44,160 nt of DNA. Origin: Cyanobacteria bacterium RM1_2_2 (lineage in GTDB: Bacteria; Cyanobacteriota; Cyanobacteriia; Elainellales; Elainellaceae). A program made the translations under genes and the position numbers. The notes beneath the pieces were generated by a model, which worked only from the letters and a program-made list of their open reading frames with translations, was not told where the DNA came from and did no database searches. Below are positions 17,263-26,633 of the stretch, in pieces; position 1 is the stretch's first letter, and the number at the start of each line of letters is the position of its first letter. Location of the stretch: assembly GCA_012033495.1 (NCBI GenBank), contig JAAUQT010000017.1:1-44160 (forward strand). Reading direction: 5' to 3'.

Positions 17263-17335
17263 TCCAGGGTGCAGGGGTCGAACCTGCCTGAGGCGAATTA
17301 TGAGTTCGCTGCCTAAACCGCTCGGCCAACCCTGG
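17263..17335 (-). tRNA. tRNA-Ile2 with CAU anticodon (lysidine type)
   Basis: A complete 73-nt cloverleaf: 7-bp acceptor CCAGGGT/ACCCTGG, D-arm GCCGAGCGGTTTAGGC, anticodon stem GCGAA/TTCGC with loop CTCATAA (anticodon CAT), 5-nt variable loop, and T-arm GCAGG-TTCGACC-CCTGC. C1 pairs with G72, so it is not the initiator. The D-arm and ACTCATAATT pattern resemble plastid trnI-CAU more than elongator tRNA-Met, so it probably reads AUA after TilS modifies C34. No encoded CCA is seen. Confidence 0.85.
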
Positions 17336-17392
17336 GAGAGGGATCTATATCTAGGCACTTATTGTATCCTGAGGCAGTACAGATATGCAGCT

Positions 17393-17698
17393 ATGAGAGT
17401 CAATCCAACCGTTGTTCTAACTTTTGTTTTGCTATCCCTGATGTTTGGGGCCGGCCTCACCAGTGCCATTTATGGCTATCAGTTGGGTAGGGGAGCCTTA
17501 AAGGGAATTACCCAGCCTGACGCTCGCCCAGTCAATAACTTGGCAGATGCTGAAGGGCAACCGATTCGCCGCGATGGTCTCACGTTTCTTAAAGAAAGTG
17601 ACATTTTGAGTAGCGTGAAAGCCCGGATTGAAGGAAATACCGATCCGGCGGGGGCATCCGATTCAACCAGTCCTGCTGCCCCTGCTAGCGCTCAGTGA
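17393..17698 (+). CDS. Small membrane-anchored protein, function unknown
   Basis: 101 residues from the ATG at 17393. The frame is open further upstream, but that part overlaps the tRNA on the other strand and lacks similarity to anything. One N-terminal membrane helix (VVLTFVLLSLMFGAGLTSAI, ~6-25) is followed by a short soluble tail (YQLGRGALKGITQPDARP, then DGLTFLKESDILSSVKARI) and an Ala/Pro/Ser end. It lies 14 nt before the CNNM transporter gene, suggesting one operon. Confidence 0.72.
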   Translation: MRVNPTVVLTFVLLSLMFGAGLTSAIYGYQLGRGALKGITQPDARPVNNLADAEGQPIRRDGLTFLKESDILSSVKARIEGNTDPAGASDSTSPAAPASAQ

Positions 17699-17712
17699 AA
17701 GAGTCGATCCTC

Positions 17713-19335
17713 ATGGTGTTCTTAGGGCAAGTTGTGGCTCCGCCGTTGTCCCCTCTGAATGGGGCAGATGTGGTCATGCGAGTTTTGGCCGTAGTCGTCT
17801 TGATTGCGATCAACGCTTTTTTTGTGACAGCGGAATTTTCGATTGTTTCGGTGCGGCGATCGCGGATCAATCAACTGGTGTCGGCTGGAGACGTGCAGGC
17901 TAAAACAGTGCAAGATTTGCAGCGCGGCTTAGACCGACTGCTTTCTACAACTCAGTTTGGCATCACTCTTTCCAGTTTGGCCCTTGGCTGGATTGGCGAA
18001 AGCACCATGGCGGTGCTGCTGTCCAATTTTTTTCTACAGCTTCCGCTTCCCAACCCAACTCGGCAGATTTTCGCCCATTCGCTGGCCGTTCCGATTGCAT
18101 TTATCCTGATTGCCTACCTTCAGATTGTGCTAGGCGAGCTTTGCCCAAAGTCAGTTGCGTTGCTCTATCCCGAACAGTTGGCCCGCTTTTTGGGCCCTGC
18201 AAGTGTGGCAATTGCCCGCTTGTTTCATCCGTTTATTTGGATTCTCAACCAATCAACCCGCTGGTTACTGCGAATTGTGGGCATTCAATACACGGGGCAA
18301 GGCTGGGCGAACCGGGTCACGCCGGAAGAATTGCAGCTTATTATTACTAGCTTGAGCGAATCACCCGGACTCAAAGCCGAAGAACGAGAACTGCTGAGCA
18401 ATGTGTTTACCTTTGGCGAAGTGACCGCCGGAGAAGTGATTGTGCCTCGCACCAGCTTGGTGGCGATTCCGCGAGAAGCCACCGTGCAAGATCTGATGCA
18501 GGAAGTTGCGAGTTCGGGCTATTCTCGCTATCCGGTGATGGGCGAGTCGTTAGATGACATTATTGGGCTGATTGATTTCAAAGATTTGGCAGAGCCAATG
18601 GCCAACGAAGCGCTGCAACTGAATCAGCCGATTCAACCTTGGCTGCGGCCAGCGCAGTTCGTGTCGGAAGAAATGCCTTTAAAAGAACTTCTCAGCCTCA
18701 TGCAGCGCTCAGGACAAACCATGGTAATGGTGGTCGATGAGTTTGGCGGCACAGCCGGACTGGTGACGATTCAAGATGTGGTAGCTGAAATTATTGGCGA
18801 AACCCACGAGCCTGAAAGTCCAGAAGAGCCTAACATTCAAGCTTTGGATGAGCAGACTTTTTTGGTGCAAGCCCAAACCGATCTAGAAGAAGTCAACGAA
18901 ATCCTCAACCTCGATTTGCCGCTTTCCGAGGAATACCAAACTTTGGGTGGCTTTGTCATCTATCAACTTCAAAAAATTCCAGCGGTTGGCGAACAGCTTC
19001 ACCACAGTAATTGCGAAATGGTGGTGGAGTCGGCAGAAGGGCCGCGTCTAGAACGCATCCAAATCCATCGTATTGAAGCGTATGCAATGCCTGAGCCAGA
19101 GTCAGCCTTACTGGAACCGCTCGACTCAGAACTTGAGGCTCAAGATTCTCAAGCAATCGATCAAAATCTGACTCAAGACGCGACTCAAACGGAAAATGCC
19201 GCTAATTTTTTAGCCGCTCCGTTGGCAGCATCCGATCTCGAAGCCGGATCGGATGCTGCGATTTCTGACCCTCACCCTAGGGATTCAACCTCTAACTCCA
19301 ATCAGATTGAGTCCCGAAATCGAAACTTTTCTTAA
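17713..19335 (+). CDS. CNNM (DUF21)-CBS-CorC_HlyC membrane protein
   Basis: 540 residues from the ATG at 17713; a GTG at 17695 overlapping the preceding stop is the alternative. Domains: CNNM/DUF21 membrane domain with four hydrophobic helices (~20-200, AINAFFVTAEFSIVSVRRSR), a CBS pair (~225-345, VPRTSLVAIPREATVQDLM, MVVDEFGGTAGLVTIQDVV), then a CorC_HlyC domain (~360-440). Relatives export Mg2+ or Co2+; older names say hemolysin. The last ~90 residues are an acidic Ser/Asn/Gln-rich tail whose DNA holds a perfect 13-bp inverted repeat. Confidence 0.93.
   Translation: MVFLGQVVAPPLSPLNGADVVMRVLAVVVLIAINAFFVTAEFSIVSVRRSRINQLVSAGDVQAKTVQDLQRGLDRLLSTTQFGITLSSLALGWIGESTMAVLLSNFFLQLPLPNPTRQIFAHSLAVPIAFILIAYLQIVLGELCPKSVALLYPEQLARFLGPASVAIARLFHPFIWILNQSTRWLLRIVGIQYTGQGWANRVTPEELQLIITSLSESPGLKAEERELLSNVFTFGEVTAGEVIVPRTSLVAIPREATVQDLMQEVASSGYSRYPVMGESLDDIIGLIDFKDLAEPMANEALQLNQPIQPWLRPAQFVSEEMPLKELLSLMQRSGQTMVMVVDEFGGTAGLVTIQDVVAEIIGETHEPESPEEPNIQALDEQTFLVQAQTDLEEVNEILNLDLPLSEEYQTLGGFVIYQLQKIPAVGEQLHHSNCEMVVESAEGPRLERIQIHRIEAYAMPEPESALLEPLDSELEAQDSQAIDQNLTQDATQTENAANFLAAPLAASDLEAGSDAAISDPHPRDSTSNSNQIESRNRNFS
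19225..19259. repeat. Perfect 13-bp inverted repeat inside a coding tail
   Basis: GCAGCATCCGATC at 19225-19237 and GATCGGATGCTGC at 19247-19259, with a 9-nt loop. It lies in the low-complexity C-terminal coding part of the CNNM gene. Confidence 0.85.
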
Positions 19336-19360
19336 GCAATGTAAACAAAGCAAAACAAAA

Positions 19361-19672
19361 TTAACCAGCCGCTTGAGCGGGCTTTTGGGCTGCCACCGTT
19401 CTGCTACTTTTGGATTTGGCTTCGGTTGCAGGATCAACTGAAGAAAACTCAATATGATTCAGCAATGTGGTGACAAAGGCAAAGAGCAAAAACGGCAGAG
19501 ACAAGACCAAGATCAGCCCTACGGTTGCCAGCGCGTAAATTGGGCGGCTTGCTCCCATCAGTGCCAGAGCAGAGGCTAAGCTTAAAAATAAGACCACTAG
19601 CCAGACAATAATCTGACCATAAATATCACCAAAGGTGAGCGTACAAACCACGCGATATTTTTGCATGTCCAT
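19361..19672 (-). CDS. Small two-helix membrane protein, function unknown
   Basis: 103 residues with two membrane helices (IIVWLVVLFLSLASALALMG ~21-40; LATVGLILVLSLPFLLFAFV ~48-67) and a short charged Ala/Lys/Ser C-terminus. GGGA 7 nt before the ATG supports the start. It resembles conserved small cyanobacterial membrane proteins without assigned function. It is convergent with the CNNM gene, 25 nt apart; GCCGC-TTGA-GCGGGC-TTTT at 19368-19385 may act as a weak terminator for that gene. Confidence 0.75.
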   Translation of the reverse strand: MDMQKYRVVCTLTFGDIYGQIIVWLVVLFLSLASALALMGASRPIYALATVGLILVLSLPFLLFAFVTTLLNHIEFSSVDPATEAKSKSSRTVAAQKPAQAAG

Positions 19673-19834
19673 GGTGTTTTCCCAGCAATATGCTTATCTA
19701 TGCTTATTAACGTTTTACAGTAAGTTACAGATTAGCGCATAGAGGCTGAACCTAAACCTTTTTAACGGGGTTGCAACACTTCGTTACAGATTTGTTGTCC
19801 GATCCATACCTTAAACCTTGATCAAGATCCTCCC

Positions 19835-20416
19835 ATGTCCGAGCGGTTTTTGCTGTTTCACAAGCCTTACAACGTCCTCTCGCAGTTCAGCGAATCTGTC
19901 CTGCCCGACGGCACTCACCATCAAACTTTGAAAGATTATATTTCAGTGCCAGAGGTGTATCCAGTGGGACGGCTTGACCGAGACAGCGAAGGCTTAATGT
20001 TGCTGACCAACAACGGACAGGTGCAACATCGCCTGACTGATCCCAAATTTCAGCATCCGCGCACCTATTGGGTTCAGGTCGAACGCATCCCCGACGCGCA
20101 ATCGCTTCAGCAGCTACGGCAAGGCGTTCTGATTCAAGCCTATCGCACTCGTCCGGCTCAAGTGCGTTTGTTGCCAGAGCCCGATCTGCCGCCTCGCGAT
20201 CCGCCGATCCGCTTTCGCAAATCTGTGCCGACTGCATGGCTAGAACTGACGCTCATCGAAGGCAAAAATCGTCAAGTCCGCCGCATGACTGCCGCTATCG
20301 GGTTTCCGACGCTGAGGTTAGTTCGAGTCGCAATAGGCAATTTACGCCTAGACAATCTAGCCGCCGGACAATGGCGCGATTTGACGACGACAGAACTGAG
20401 GTTGCTGAGGGGGTAA
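19835..20416 (+). CDS. rluE: 23S rRNA pseudouridine synthase, RluE type
   Basis: 193 residues, no S4 domain, as in the RluE/short RsuA branch. Catalytic motif GRLDRDSEGLMLLTNNG contains the nucleophilic Asp; KNRQVRRMTAAIGFPTLRLVR is the conserved C-terminal motif. It isomerises a uridine in 23S rRNA; U2457 is the E. coli RluE site and this is by homology. It begins MSERFLLFHKPYNVLSQF, as in the family. It is convergent with dapB, 34 nt apart. Confidence 0.92.
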   Translation: MSERFLLFHKPYNVLSQFSESVLPDGTHHQTLKDYISVPEVYPVGRLDRDSEGLMLLTNNGQVQHRLTDPKFQHPRTYWVQVERIPDAQSLQQLRQGVLIQAYRTRPAQVRLLPEPDLPPRDPPIRFRKSVPTAWLELTLIEGKNRQVRRMTAAIGFPTLRLVRVAIGNLRLDNLAAGQWRDLTTTELRLLRG

Positions 20417-20450
20417 GCAGAAAGTATTTTTGGCGGTTGGGAGAGTAGGG

Positions 20451-21272
20451 TTAGAGCAGCTTCTCTAGTCCATAGACTAATGATTTCAGTTGCAGCACTT
20501 TTCGGATCGTGAGCAGTACGCCGGGCATGTAGGAGGCTCGGTCGCTGGTGTCGTGTCGCAGGGTGTAGATTTGTCCTGGTGCGCCAAACAGCACTTCTTG
20601 ATGGGCAATCAATCCGGGCAACCGGACGCTGTGAATCCGAATGCCTTCTTGGGTGCGTGTGCCTCTCGCGCCGGGTAGTTTTTCGGTTTCCTCAACGCTG
20701 GGCGGATTAAAAGATTTGCCTAATTCTTCGAGCAACTGTGCGGTTTGAATTGCCGTGCCGCTGGGTGCGTCTGCTTTTTGGTTATGGTGCAGTTCAATAA
20801 TTTCAACGTGATCAAAATATTGCGAGGCCCGAATTGCCGCCTGTTGCAGCAACACAATCCCGATGGAAAAATTGGGAATAATTGCCACGCCTGTACTCGC
20901 TTTGTCGGCAAAATCCGCTAGTTCGTTGATTTGCTCGGCGCTTAAGCCCGTTGTGCCCACCACCGGACGCACCCCATAGGCAATCGCCGACCGCACATTT
21001 TCGTATACTGCATCAGGATGGGTAAAATCCACCATTACAGGCGGCTGGCGTTCCTGTGTTGCCATCACCAGCGACGCTTGCAAATCATTCACCACGGGGA
21101 CTTCCAACGCTTCGATGCCCGCCAATTCTCCGATATCTTGCCCCTGCAACTCTGGTGAGCGGGCTACTGCTCCCACCAAACTCATATCAGGTGCAGCCGC
21201 AATCGCTTTGACTAACTCACGACCCATTTTGCCCGTTGCGCCATTGATCACGACTGGAATTGGAGCTTGCAT
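20451..21272 (-). CDS. dapB: 4-hydroxy-tetrahydrodipicolinate reductase
   Basis: 273 residues, standard length. It makes tetrahydrodipicolinate in the lysine and diaminopimelate pathway, needed for peptidoglycan. The NAD(P)-binding motif [16 protein letters not shown] is at the N-terminus; [13 protein letters not shown] and the substrate signature [15 protein letters not shown] are intact. It lies last of three minus-strand genes (GST, SDR, dapB) separated by 15 and 48 nt, so it may be co-transcribed, though pathways differ. Confidence 0.97.
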   Translation of the reverse strand: MQAPIPVVINGATGKMGRELVKAIAAAPDMSLVGAVARSPELQGQDIGELAGIEALEVPVVNDLQASLVMATQERQPPVMVDFTHPDAVYENVRSAIAYGVRPVVGTTGLSAEQINELADFADKASTGVAIIPNFSIGIVLLQQAAIRASQYFDHVEIIELHHNQKADAPSGTAIQTAQLLEELGKSFNPPSVEETEKLPGARGTRTQEGIRIHSVRLPGLIAHQEVLFGAPGQIYTLRHDTSDRASYMPGVLLTIRKVLQLKSLVYGLEKLL

Positions 21273-21320
21273 TAATCTATCTCACCAAATCTTTCTGCAT
21301 CCCAAATTGTAGCGCTTCAG

Positions 21321-22100
21321 CTAGAAGCCATACGCCAAAAATCCGCCATCCACAGCAATGCACTGACCTGTAATGTAAGAAGCCGTCGGCATACACAAAA
21401 ACGCCACCAAACCGGCGACTTCTTCGGGAGTGCCCACCCGTCCCATCGGCGTGCGAGCCGTAACCTCAGCCAACAACTCAGGCTTAGACAACAGCGACTC
21501 AGTCAGCGGCGTGCGAATAAACCATGGCGCAACGGTGTTGACTCGAATGCCATCGCCTGCCCACTCGACGGCTAAATTGCGTGTGAGTTGTACCATTGCC
21601 GCCTTCGTCATGCCGTAAGGTGCGCCCGTTCTCAGTGCCGTCATCCCTGCCACAGAGCCAATGTTGACAATGCTGCTGTTGTGACCTATCAGTAACGGAT
21701 AGGCTAAACGGCAAAGTTCAAATACGGAAGTTAGATTCGTTTCAAATATTGTTGCGTATTCAGCCTCAGTGTAATCAACCGCTTTTTTGCGAATGTTAGT
21801 GCCGACATTATTCACTAAAATATTCAGCGAGCCAAGATCTGCCTTCACCTGTTGGATTACCTCCTGCCTACCCGCACTCGTTGCCATATCTGCTGCAACA
21901 CCATAGACCGTATATTTCTGAGAGCGCCACAAATCCAGTTTTTCGGTCAGGGTTTCCGCATTGCGAGCCACAATCATTACCTCTGCGCCCAATGCCAAAA
22001 ATTCCTCCGCGACAGCTAGCCCAATTCCTTTCGTGGCTCCGGTGATCAGCGCAGTTTGACCTGCCAGCGTCCAGCGGTTTGATGAGTGAGAAGAAGACAT
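21321..22100 (-). CDS. Short-chain dehydrogenase/reductase, tropinone reductase-like
   Basis: 259 residues, a classical SDR. The cofactor motif TGATKGIG lies at 20-27, NNVG follows, and the catalytic Ser (NIGSVAG) and Y-x3-K (PYGMTKAAM) are present. The N-terminal [18 protein letters not shown] and [18 protein letters not shown] resemble plant tropinone reductases and their bacterial homologues. The real substrate is unknown. A GST gene ends 15 nt upstream, suggesting linked expression. Confidence 0.92.
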   Translation of the reverse strand: MSSSHSSNRWTLAGQTALITGATKGIGLAVAEEFLALGAEVMIVARNAETLTEKLDLWRSQKYTVYGVAADMATSAGRQEVIQQVKADLGSLNILVNNVGTNIRKKAVDYTEAEYATIFETNLTSVFELCRLAYPLLIGHNSSIVNIGSVAGMTALRTGAPYGMTKAAMVQLTRNLAVEWAGDGIRVNTVAPWFIRTPLTESLLSKPELLAEVTARTPMGRVGTPEEVAGLVAFLCMPTASYITGQCIAVDGGFLAYGF

Positions 22101-22115
22101 GCCTAGGTTTCGTGC

Positions 22116-22829
22116 TTAGATTTCGGTAGATGGATGCAGCGTAGCGGCAGTTTGCCCAAACAGGATTTTTCGGCTCTCTTCGTTCATCACAGTTGGACGA
22201 TTCGACAAATCTTGCCCCTGCTCGTAGGCTCGAATCACCGCCGGACGAGACTGAATGCTTTTAAACCAGCGTTGCAAATTCGGGAAATCCTCCAAGTTTT
22301 GCTGCTGCCGCTCGTAGGGCACAATCCACGGATAGCACGCCATATCTGCGATTGAATACTCGCCCGCCAGATACTCACGGTCTGCGAGTCGCCGATCCAG
22401 CACTCCATATAGCCGATTGGTTTCTCGCACGTAACGATCGATGGCATAGGGAATTTTTTCGGGTGCGTACTGGGTGAAATGGTGATTTTGCCCGGCCATT
22501 GGCCCCAGCCCGCCCATCTGCCAGAATAGCCATTCGGTCACGGTTTTGCGTTGGCGCATGTCGGAGGGCAAAAACTGACCCGTCTTTTCGGACAGGTAAA
22601 GCAAAATTGCCCCCGACTCAAACACCGAGATCGGCTCACCGCCATCCACTGGATTCAAATCAATAATGGCGGGCATCCGATTGTTGGGCGAAAAGCTGAG
22701 AAACTCTGGCTTAAACTGCTCCCCTGCACTAATATCCACAGGCACAATTCGGTACTCTAGCGCCGCTTCTTCGAGAAAAATCGTGATTTTGTGACCGTTG
22801 GGCGTGGGCCAATAATAAAACTCGATCAT
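22116..22829 (-). CDS. Glutathione S-transferase, YfcG/YghU (nu-class) type
   Basis: 237 residues. The N-terminal thioredoxin-like domain begins MIEFYYWPTPNGHKITIFLE and has SFSPNNRMPAIID with the cis-proline, and ESGAILLYLSEKTG, the glutathione gamma-glutamyl contact. The helical C-terminal domain contains MGGLGPMAGQNHHF and SIADMACYPW. Nu-class members act as disulfide-bond reductases. It heads a probable GST-SDR-dapB unit. Confidence 0.92.
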   Translation of the reverse strand: MIEFYYWPTPNGHKITIFLEEAALEYRIVPVDISAGEQFKPEFLSFSPNNRMPAIIDLNPVDGGEPISVFESGAILLYLSEKTGQFLPSDMRQRKTVTEWLFWQMGGLGPMAGQNHHFTQYAPEKIPYAIDRYVRETNRLYGVLDRRLADREYLAGEYSIADMACYPWIVPYERQQQNLEDFPNLQRWFKSIQSRPAVIRAYEQGQDLSNRPTVMNEESRKILFGQTAATLHPSTEI

Positions 22830-22868
22830 GCACCCTGCTCCTGAGATGGCTACACCGTTAGTTTAGTC

Positions 22869-23099
22869 CTAAACTGCCTGAGGCAACATTCCAGCAAACT
22901 GCTTCTCCAGTGCTTTCAAACTCGGTTGGATCTCGCCCAGCACTTGTTGAGCGACCGAATCGGGGATTACATCTTCGATGCCCTGTTCAATGGCTCGTAG
23001 AGTCGCTGCTGCAATCTGGCTGGCTGAAACTTTTTCTAAGGGAACATTTAAACGTGATCCTTGGATCTCTGTTGATGAATCATCCATATGAGCGAGCAA
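22869..23099 (-). pseudogene. C-terminal remnant of a short-chain dehydrogenase
   Basis: 76 codons. The sequence VSASQIAAATLRAIEQGIED followed by VIPDSVAQQVLG and LKALEKQFAGMLPQ matches the C-terminal end of a typical bacterial SDR, after the catalytic domain. The Rossmann core and active site are absent; the DNA upstream is the chlI promoter region, in other orientation. It is probably a deletion remnant. A free-standing small protein is less likely. Confidence 0.6.
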
Positions 23100-23205
23100 G
23101 TCTCAGTCAGCGAATTGCGGCTCGCTGAAGTTTCGTTCGTCGCTCTATGTCACAATGGAAAACAGTCATTTAATGTTTTGTTAGTAGTCCAGGTTAAATT
23201 TTGTG

Positions 23206-24300
23206 ATGACCGCCACAGCCAGTCCCACTAAAGCGTCCACTCGTCGCGCCGTTTTTCCTTTCACTGCCATTGTGGGTCAAGAGGAAATGAAACTAGCGCT
23301 GTTGCTCAACGTGATCGATCCTAAAATTGGCGGCGTCATGATTATGGGCGACCGGGGCACAGGCAAATCCACCACCATTCGCGCCCTCGCCGACGTGCTG
23401 CCCGAAATCGAAATTGTGGCCGGCGATCCCTTCAACAGCCACCCCAGCGATACGGGCTTGATGAGCGATTTAGTTAAACAGCAAATGGAAGCCGGCGAAA
23501 CCATCGAAACGGCAAGGAAAAAAGTGCCGATGATCGACCTGCCGCTAGGAGCAACCGAAGATCGGGTTTGCGGCACGATCGACATCGAAAAAGCGTTATC
23601 TGAGGGCGTCAAAGCCTTTGAGCCGGGGCTTTTAGCCCAAGCCAATCGTGGCATTCTCTACGTCGATGAAGTTAACCTGCTCGACGATCACCTCGTTGAC
23701 GTGCTGTTGGATTCTGCCGCATCGGGTTGGAACACGGTTGAGCGAGAAGGCATCTCGATCCGACATCCGGCTCGTTTTGTGTTGGTGGGTTCCGGCAACC
23801 CGGAAGAAGGCGAACTGCGTCCCCAGCTGCTGGATCGGTTTGGACTCCATGCCGAAATTCGCACCGTCAAAGAGCCAGCCCTACGGGTCGAAATCGTCGA
23901 GCAGCGATCGGAGTTTGATCAGGAGCCAGAACCTTTTCTGGAGAAATACCAATCCCAGCAAGAAGCGCTCCAGCAAAAGCTGATCAACGCTCAAGGATTA
24001 CTCAAATCTGTGCAGATCGACCATGACCTGAAGCTCAAAATTTCTCAGGTTTGCGCCGAACTCGATGTAGACGGACTGCGCGGCGATATTGTCACCAACC
24101 GCACCGCTAAAGCCCTCGCCGCCTACGAAGGTCGCACTGAAGTCACTGTAGACGACATCCGCCGAGTTGTCGTGATGGCACTGCGCCACCGTTTGCGAAA
24201 AGATCCCCTAGAGTCAATCGATTCGGGCTATAAAGTTGAGAAAGTGTTCAATCAAGTCTTCGGCATCGCAGACACCCAAACCGCTAATGGCAAAGGCTGA
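23206..24300 (+). CDS. chlI: Magnesium chelatase ATPase subunit I
   Basis: 364 residues from the ATG at 23206 (a GTG precedes it directly). It is the AAA+ motor that works with ChlD and ChlH to insert Mg2+ into protoporphyrin IX, the first committed step of chlorophyll synthesis. Walker [10 protein letters not shown] is at 48-56; Walker B is [37 protein letters not shown] and [18 protein letters not shown] carry the sensor and arginine-finger region. Complete and standard length. Stands alone here. Confidence 0.98.
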   Translation: MTATASPTKASTRRAVFPFTAIVGQEEMKLALLLNVIDPKIGGVMIMGDRGTGKSTTIRALADVLPEIEIVAGDPFNSHPSDTGLMSDLVKQQMEAGETIETARKKVPMIDLPLGATEDRVCGTIDIEKALSEGVKAFEPGLLAQANRGILYVDEVNLLDDHLVDVLLDSAASGWNTVEREGISIRHPARFVLVGSGNPEEGELRPQLLDRFGLHAEIRTVKEPALRVEIVEQRSEFDQEPEPFLEKYQSQQEALQQKLINAQGLLKSVQIDHDLKLKISQVCAELDVDGLRGDIVTNRTAKALAAYEGRTEVTVDDIRRVVVMALRHRLRKDPLESIDSGYKVEKVFNQVFGIADTQTANGKG

Positions 24301-24420
24301 GAAAGATTGAGATCTCTAAAGGGTAGGGGAGGGGTTGCGGTCAAATCGATTGCCGGATGCCCATTGATCTGCTCAACCCGCCCGTCTAGTTGACGGATTG
24401 ATTCAATCCCCGCTCCTAAG

Positions 24421-25500
24421 TCAGTAGAGCAGTTTGGCTAGCGGAAATCGGTTCCGAATCTGCTGCTCAAAAAATTGCCGTAACTGCTTCATGGTGTTGG
24501 TGTCGTAGACATATTTAATGCCGCCGAACTTATTGCGTTTGATAATGCGCTTCTCTTCGTCCATTTCCAGCTTGCTGTGCGGATACCAACTCTGCAACAC
24601 CTCCTTAGAACCGGGGGTGAAGCGATGAGAAATTAACTCGAAGGTTAGATCACAATTAAAGTCAAGCGCCTCGCTGATGTGGTCAAATAGCTGCTCGTAG
24701 TGATCTTCCCAATCTTCGATTGGCATAATCGGCGCAATTACCAGCCCGATCGGATAGTTTCCGCCGCCTTGCTCACGAGGTAACGCCAAGCGTCGTAACG
24801 CCTGCAACCGACCTGCCACCGAAGCCGTGCCGCCCTCCATCCGCTGAGAAATCGGAGCCGCATTCACACTGACCCGACAGCGCGTGTGACCATTGTGTGG
24901 CAGATCCACTAACCCATCAACCGCATCAAACTTCGAGACCCAGCGCAAATAGCCCTGCTCACGGGTGCCGAAATAGCGAATGCACTCCGCCAAACTGCCC
25001 GTCAAATGCTCGATCCCTAGCGGATCAGTGTAGCAACTCACCTCGAAGCTAGTCGGTACACTCGACTGATCGTAATTGCCTAAGTTCGCTAAAATCTGCG
25101 GCAAGTTCGCATAAACCCGAATCACAGGTGGCCCCTGCAAACTACCCGCCAAATAGCAATACTGACAGTGCGCCGGACAGCCTTCGGCAAGGTGAAACTG
25201 CCAATCGGCGGAAGGGGGAATTGGGCTGAGCTTAAACTGGCTTGCCGGAGCCGTCACCACTGCCAAAGTACGTTTAGCAATATCATAAGTTTCACGCTCA
25301 GTTTCGCCCCGCAGCCCAGTTAAACGATTGCGTGGCAACTCTTCCACAGGCAAATTTAGCCTCTGAACGCGAGCTAAAATCTGCTGTCCCCAAGGTTCCT
25401 CTAATGCAGCGGGCGTAAACAAAACCCGATCAGGCATCCACCGCCGAAACGATGCCACAGACGATGCTACAGACGGAAACTCGTTAGAGGCAGCAGGCAT
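24421..25500 (-). CDS. Spore photoproduct lyase-like radical SAM protein
   Basis: About 359 residues from the ATG at 25500. The radical SAM cluster motif is CPAHCQYC (CX3CX2C, the spacing of this family) within HLAEGCPAHCQYCYLAG. The rest (FEVSCYTDPLGIEHLTG, RVSVNAAPISQRMEGGT) fits SplB-like proteins of non-spore-formers. The classical enzyme repairs thymine dimers; in cyanobacteria the substrate is not established. The frame stays open 59 codons upstream to a TTG, with no ribosome site I can choose between, so the start is uncertain. Confidence 0.87.
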   Translation of the reverse strand: MPAASNEFPSVASSVASFRRWMPDRVLFTPAALEEPWGQQILARVQRLNLPVEELPRNRLTGLRGETERETYDIAKRTLAVVTAPASQFKLSPIPPSADWQFHLAEGCPAHCQYCYLAGSLQGPPVIRVYANLPQILANLGNYDQSSVPTSFEVSCYTDPLGIEHLTGSLAECIRYFGTREQGYLRWVSKFDAVDGLVDLPHNGHTRCRVSVNAAPISQRMEGGTASVAGRLQALRRLALPREQGGGNYPIGLVIAPIMPIEDWEDHYEQLFDHISEALDFNCDLTFELISHRFTPGSKEVLQSWYPHSKLEMDEEKRIIKRNKFGGIKYVYDTNTMKQLRQFFEQQIRNRFPLAKLLY

Positions 25501-26633
25501 AATTAATGAGTCAGTTTGAGTATTAGGCACGATGATTCTAGAAGTCACGTCATTCTTATTCAAGTCACCCTTAATAAGGTGACGCACTTCTGCCCAGAAA
25601 TCAGCGTTGGAGAACCGAACGATTCGGTGTAGCTGTCCTCCTTCCTGCCGTACTACCGTGTATGCACCTAGTCGCAACTGCCACGGGTTAAGGCTTTTTA
25701 GCCCCTTGTATTTTCAGAAGAAAGAGGAAAACCGTGTTTCCCTGGGGCGCGTCATCGATTCATGCTCAAACGCTGGCAGCATCCACAGGATCACGCTCAT
25801 TCCCCAAAACAGGCGAGGGGCTGTTGCCTTGCCATGGTCAGGATTTTAGCTGGAATGGATCACAGCCCCTAAGGTGAGATACACCGAGATCGAACGAGGC
25901 TCTCCTCTTGTCCATCTTCCTCAGTCTCAGTAAAAACCGCATTCCAAAAATCAAGGTATCAAAAAATACTGTAATATTACGTGTCGCCATACTGCGCTTT
26001 CCTGAGTAAGCTGATGAAAACTCAAGATGAATTTGATTCTACTCCTAACAAATTCACTCTCAAATAAATTAGTAATTAGCAACCGAATTGAGTTTATATT
26101 TCTCGTGAATTTTTCAAGCACGAACCATATTCCAATCTAGTTACTATTACGGATTAATTCTGGATCAGGTTTCTGTTCTTAAAAAAGCAGTTAATTTAAG
26201 CTTGAAGAAGCCAGTTGAAAATATTTAGTCGTTGAACTTTCAGCTAACTTCTTAAACTCAAAAAAAATGCTTTTCACTCAAATTCAAAGAGTGATCAGTA
26301 GGAACTCGCTCTCTGAATTTCTGCAAGACTAAATGCCGTATTCCCACGGTCGTCTAAGCCACCTCAAAATTATTAAACCTAGAGTTAATAGAAATAACCG
26401 AGAAAGAAAGATAGCTCAAATCGGTTTAATCTTTCCCTGAAAAGTTTGAGATCGAAATCAGTCCAGCATTTTTAGCGAACTGAGTCCAAGTTCTCCTTTT
26501 CAAGAGTTTTCTCTAAAAAAGCCCGCTTTATCTCTGTACTTCTAGTTAGAGATAGAGCTAATTTCGACTGGGCTTTTTACAGAGATTGCATCAATGTCTA
26601 TTGTTTTGCTACCTTCTCAGAGCTTTTGGACTT
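25501..26633. other. 1.1-kb AT-rich intergenic region
   Basis: It separates divergent genes. The part next to the SplB-like gene has an inverted repeat (AGGGGCTGT 25816-25824, ACAGCCCCT 25862-25870) that could form a leader hairpin. The rest is AT-rich, without any frame that looks coding, and ends in a long terminator-like hairpin at 26515-26578. Confidence 0.6.
26515..26578 (+). terminator. Long terminator-like hairpin before the glycosyltransferase gene
   Basis: AAAAAGCCC (26516-26524) pairs with GGGCTTTTT (26570-26578), with an inner ATCTCT/AGAGAT pair (26530-26535, 26548-26553). The T-run ends about 55 nt before the start codon. It may be a bidirectional terminator or an attenuator in the leader. 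Confidence 0.6.

Noticed and set aside
17263-17335. Elongator or initiator tRNA-Met
   Set aside because: C1-G72 pairs, so it is not an initiator, and the D-arm and anticodon arm fit tRNA-Ile2 better; not fully excluded.
17120-17392. Upstream extension of the small membrane protein
   Set aside because: It crosses the tRNA gene on the other strand and lacks protein character; the ATG at 17393 begins the membrane helix.
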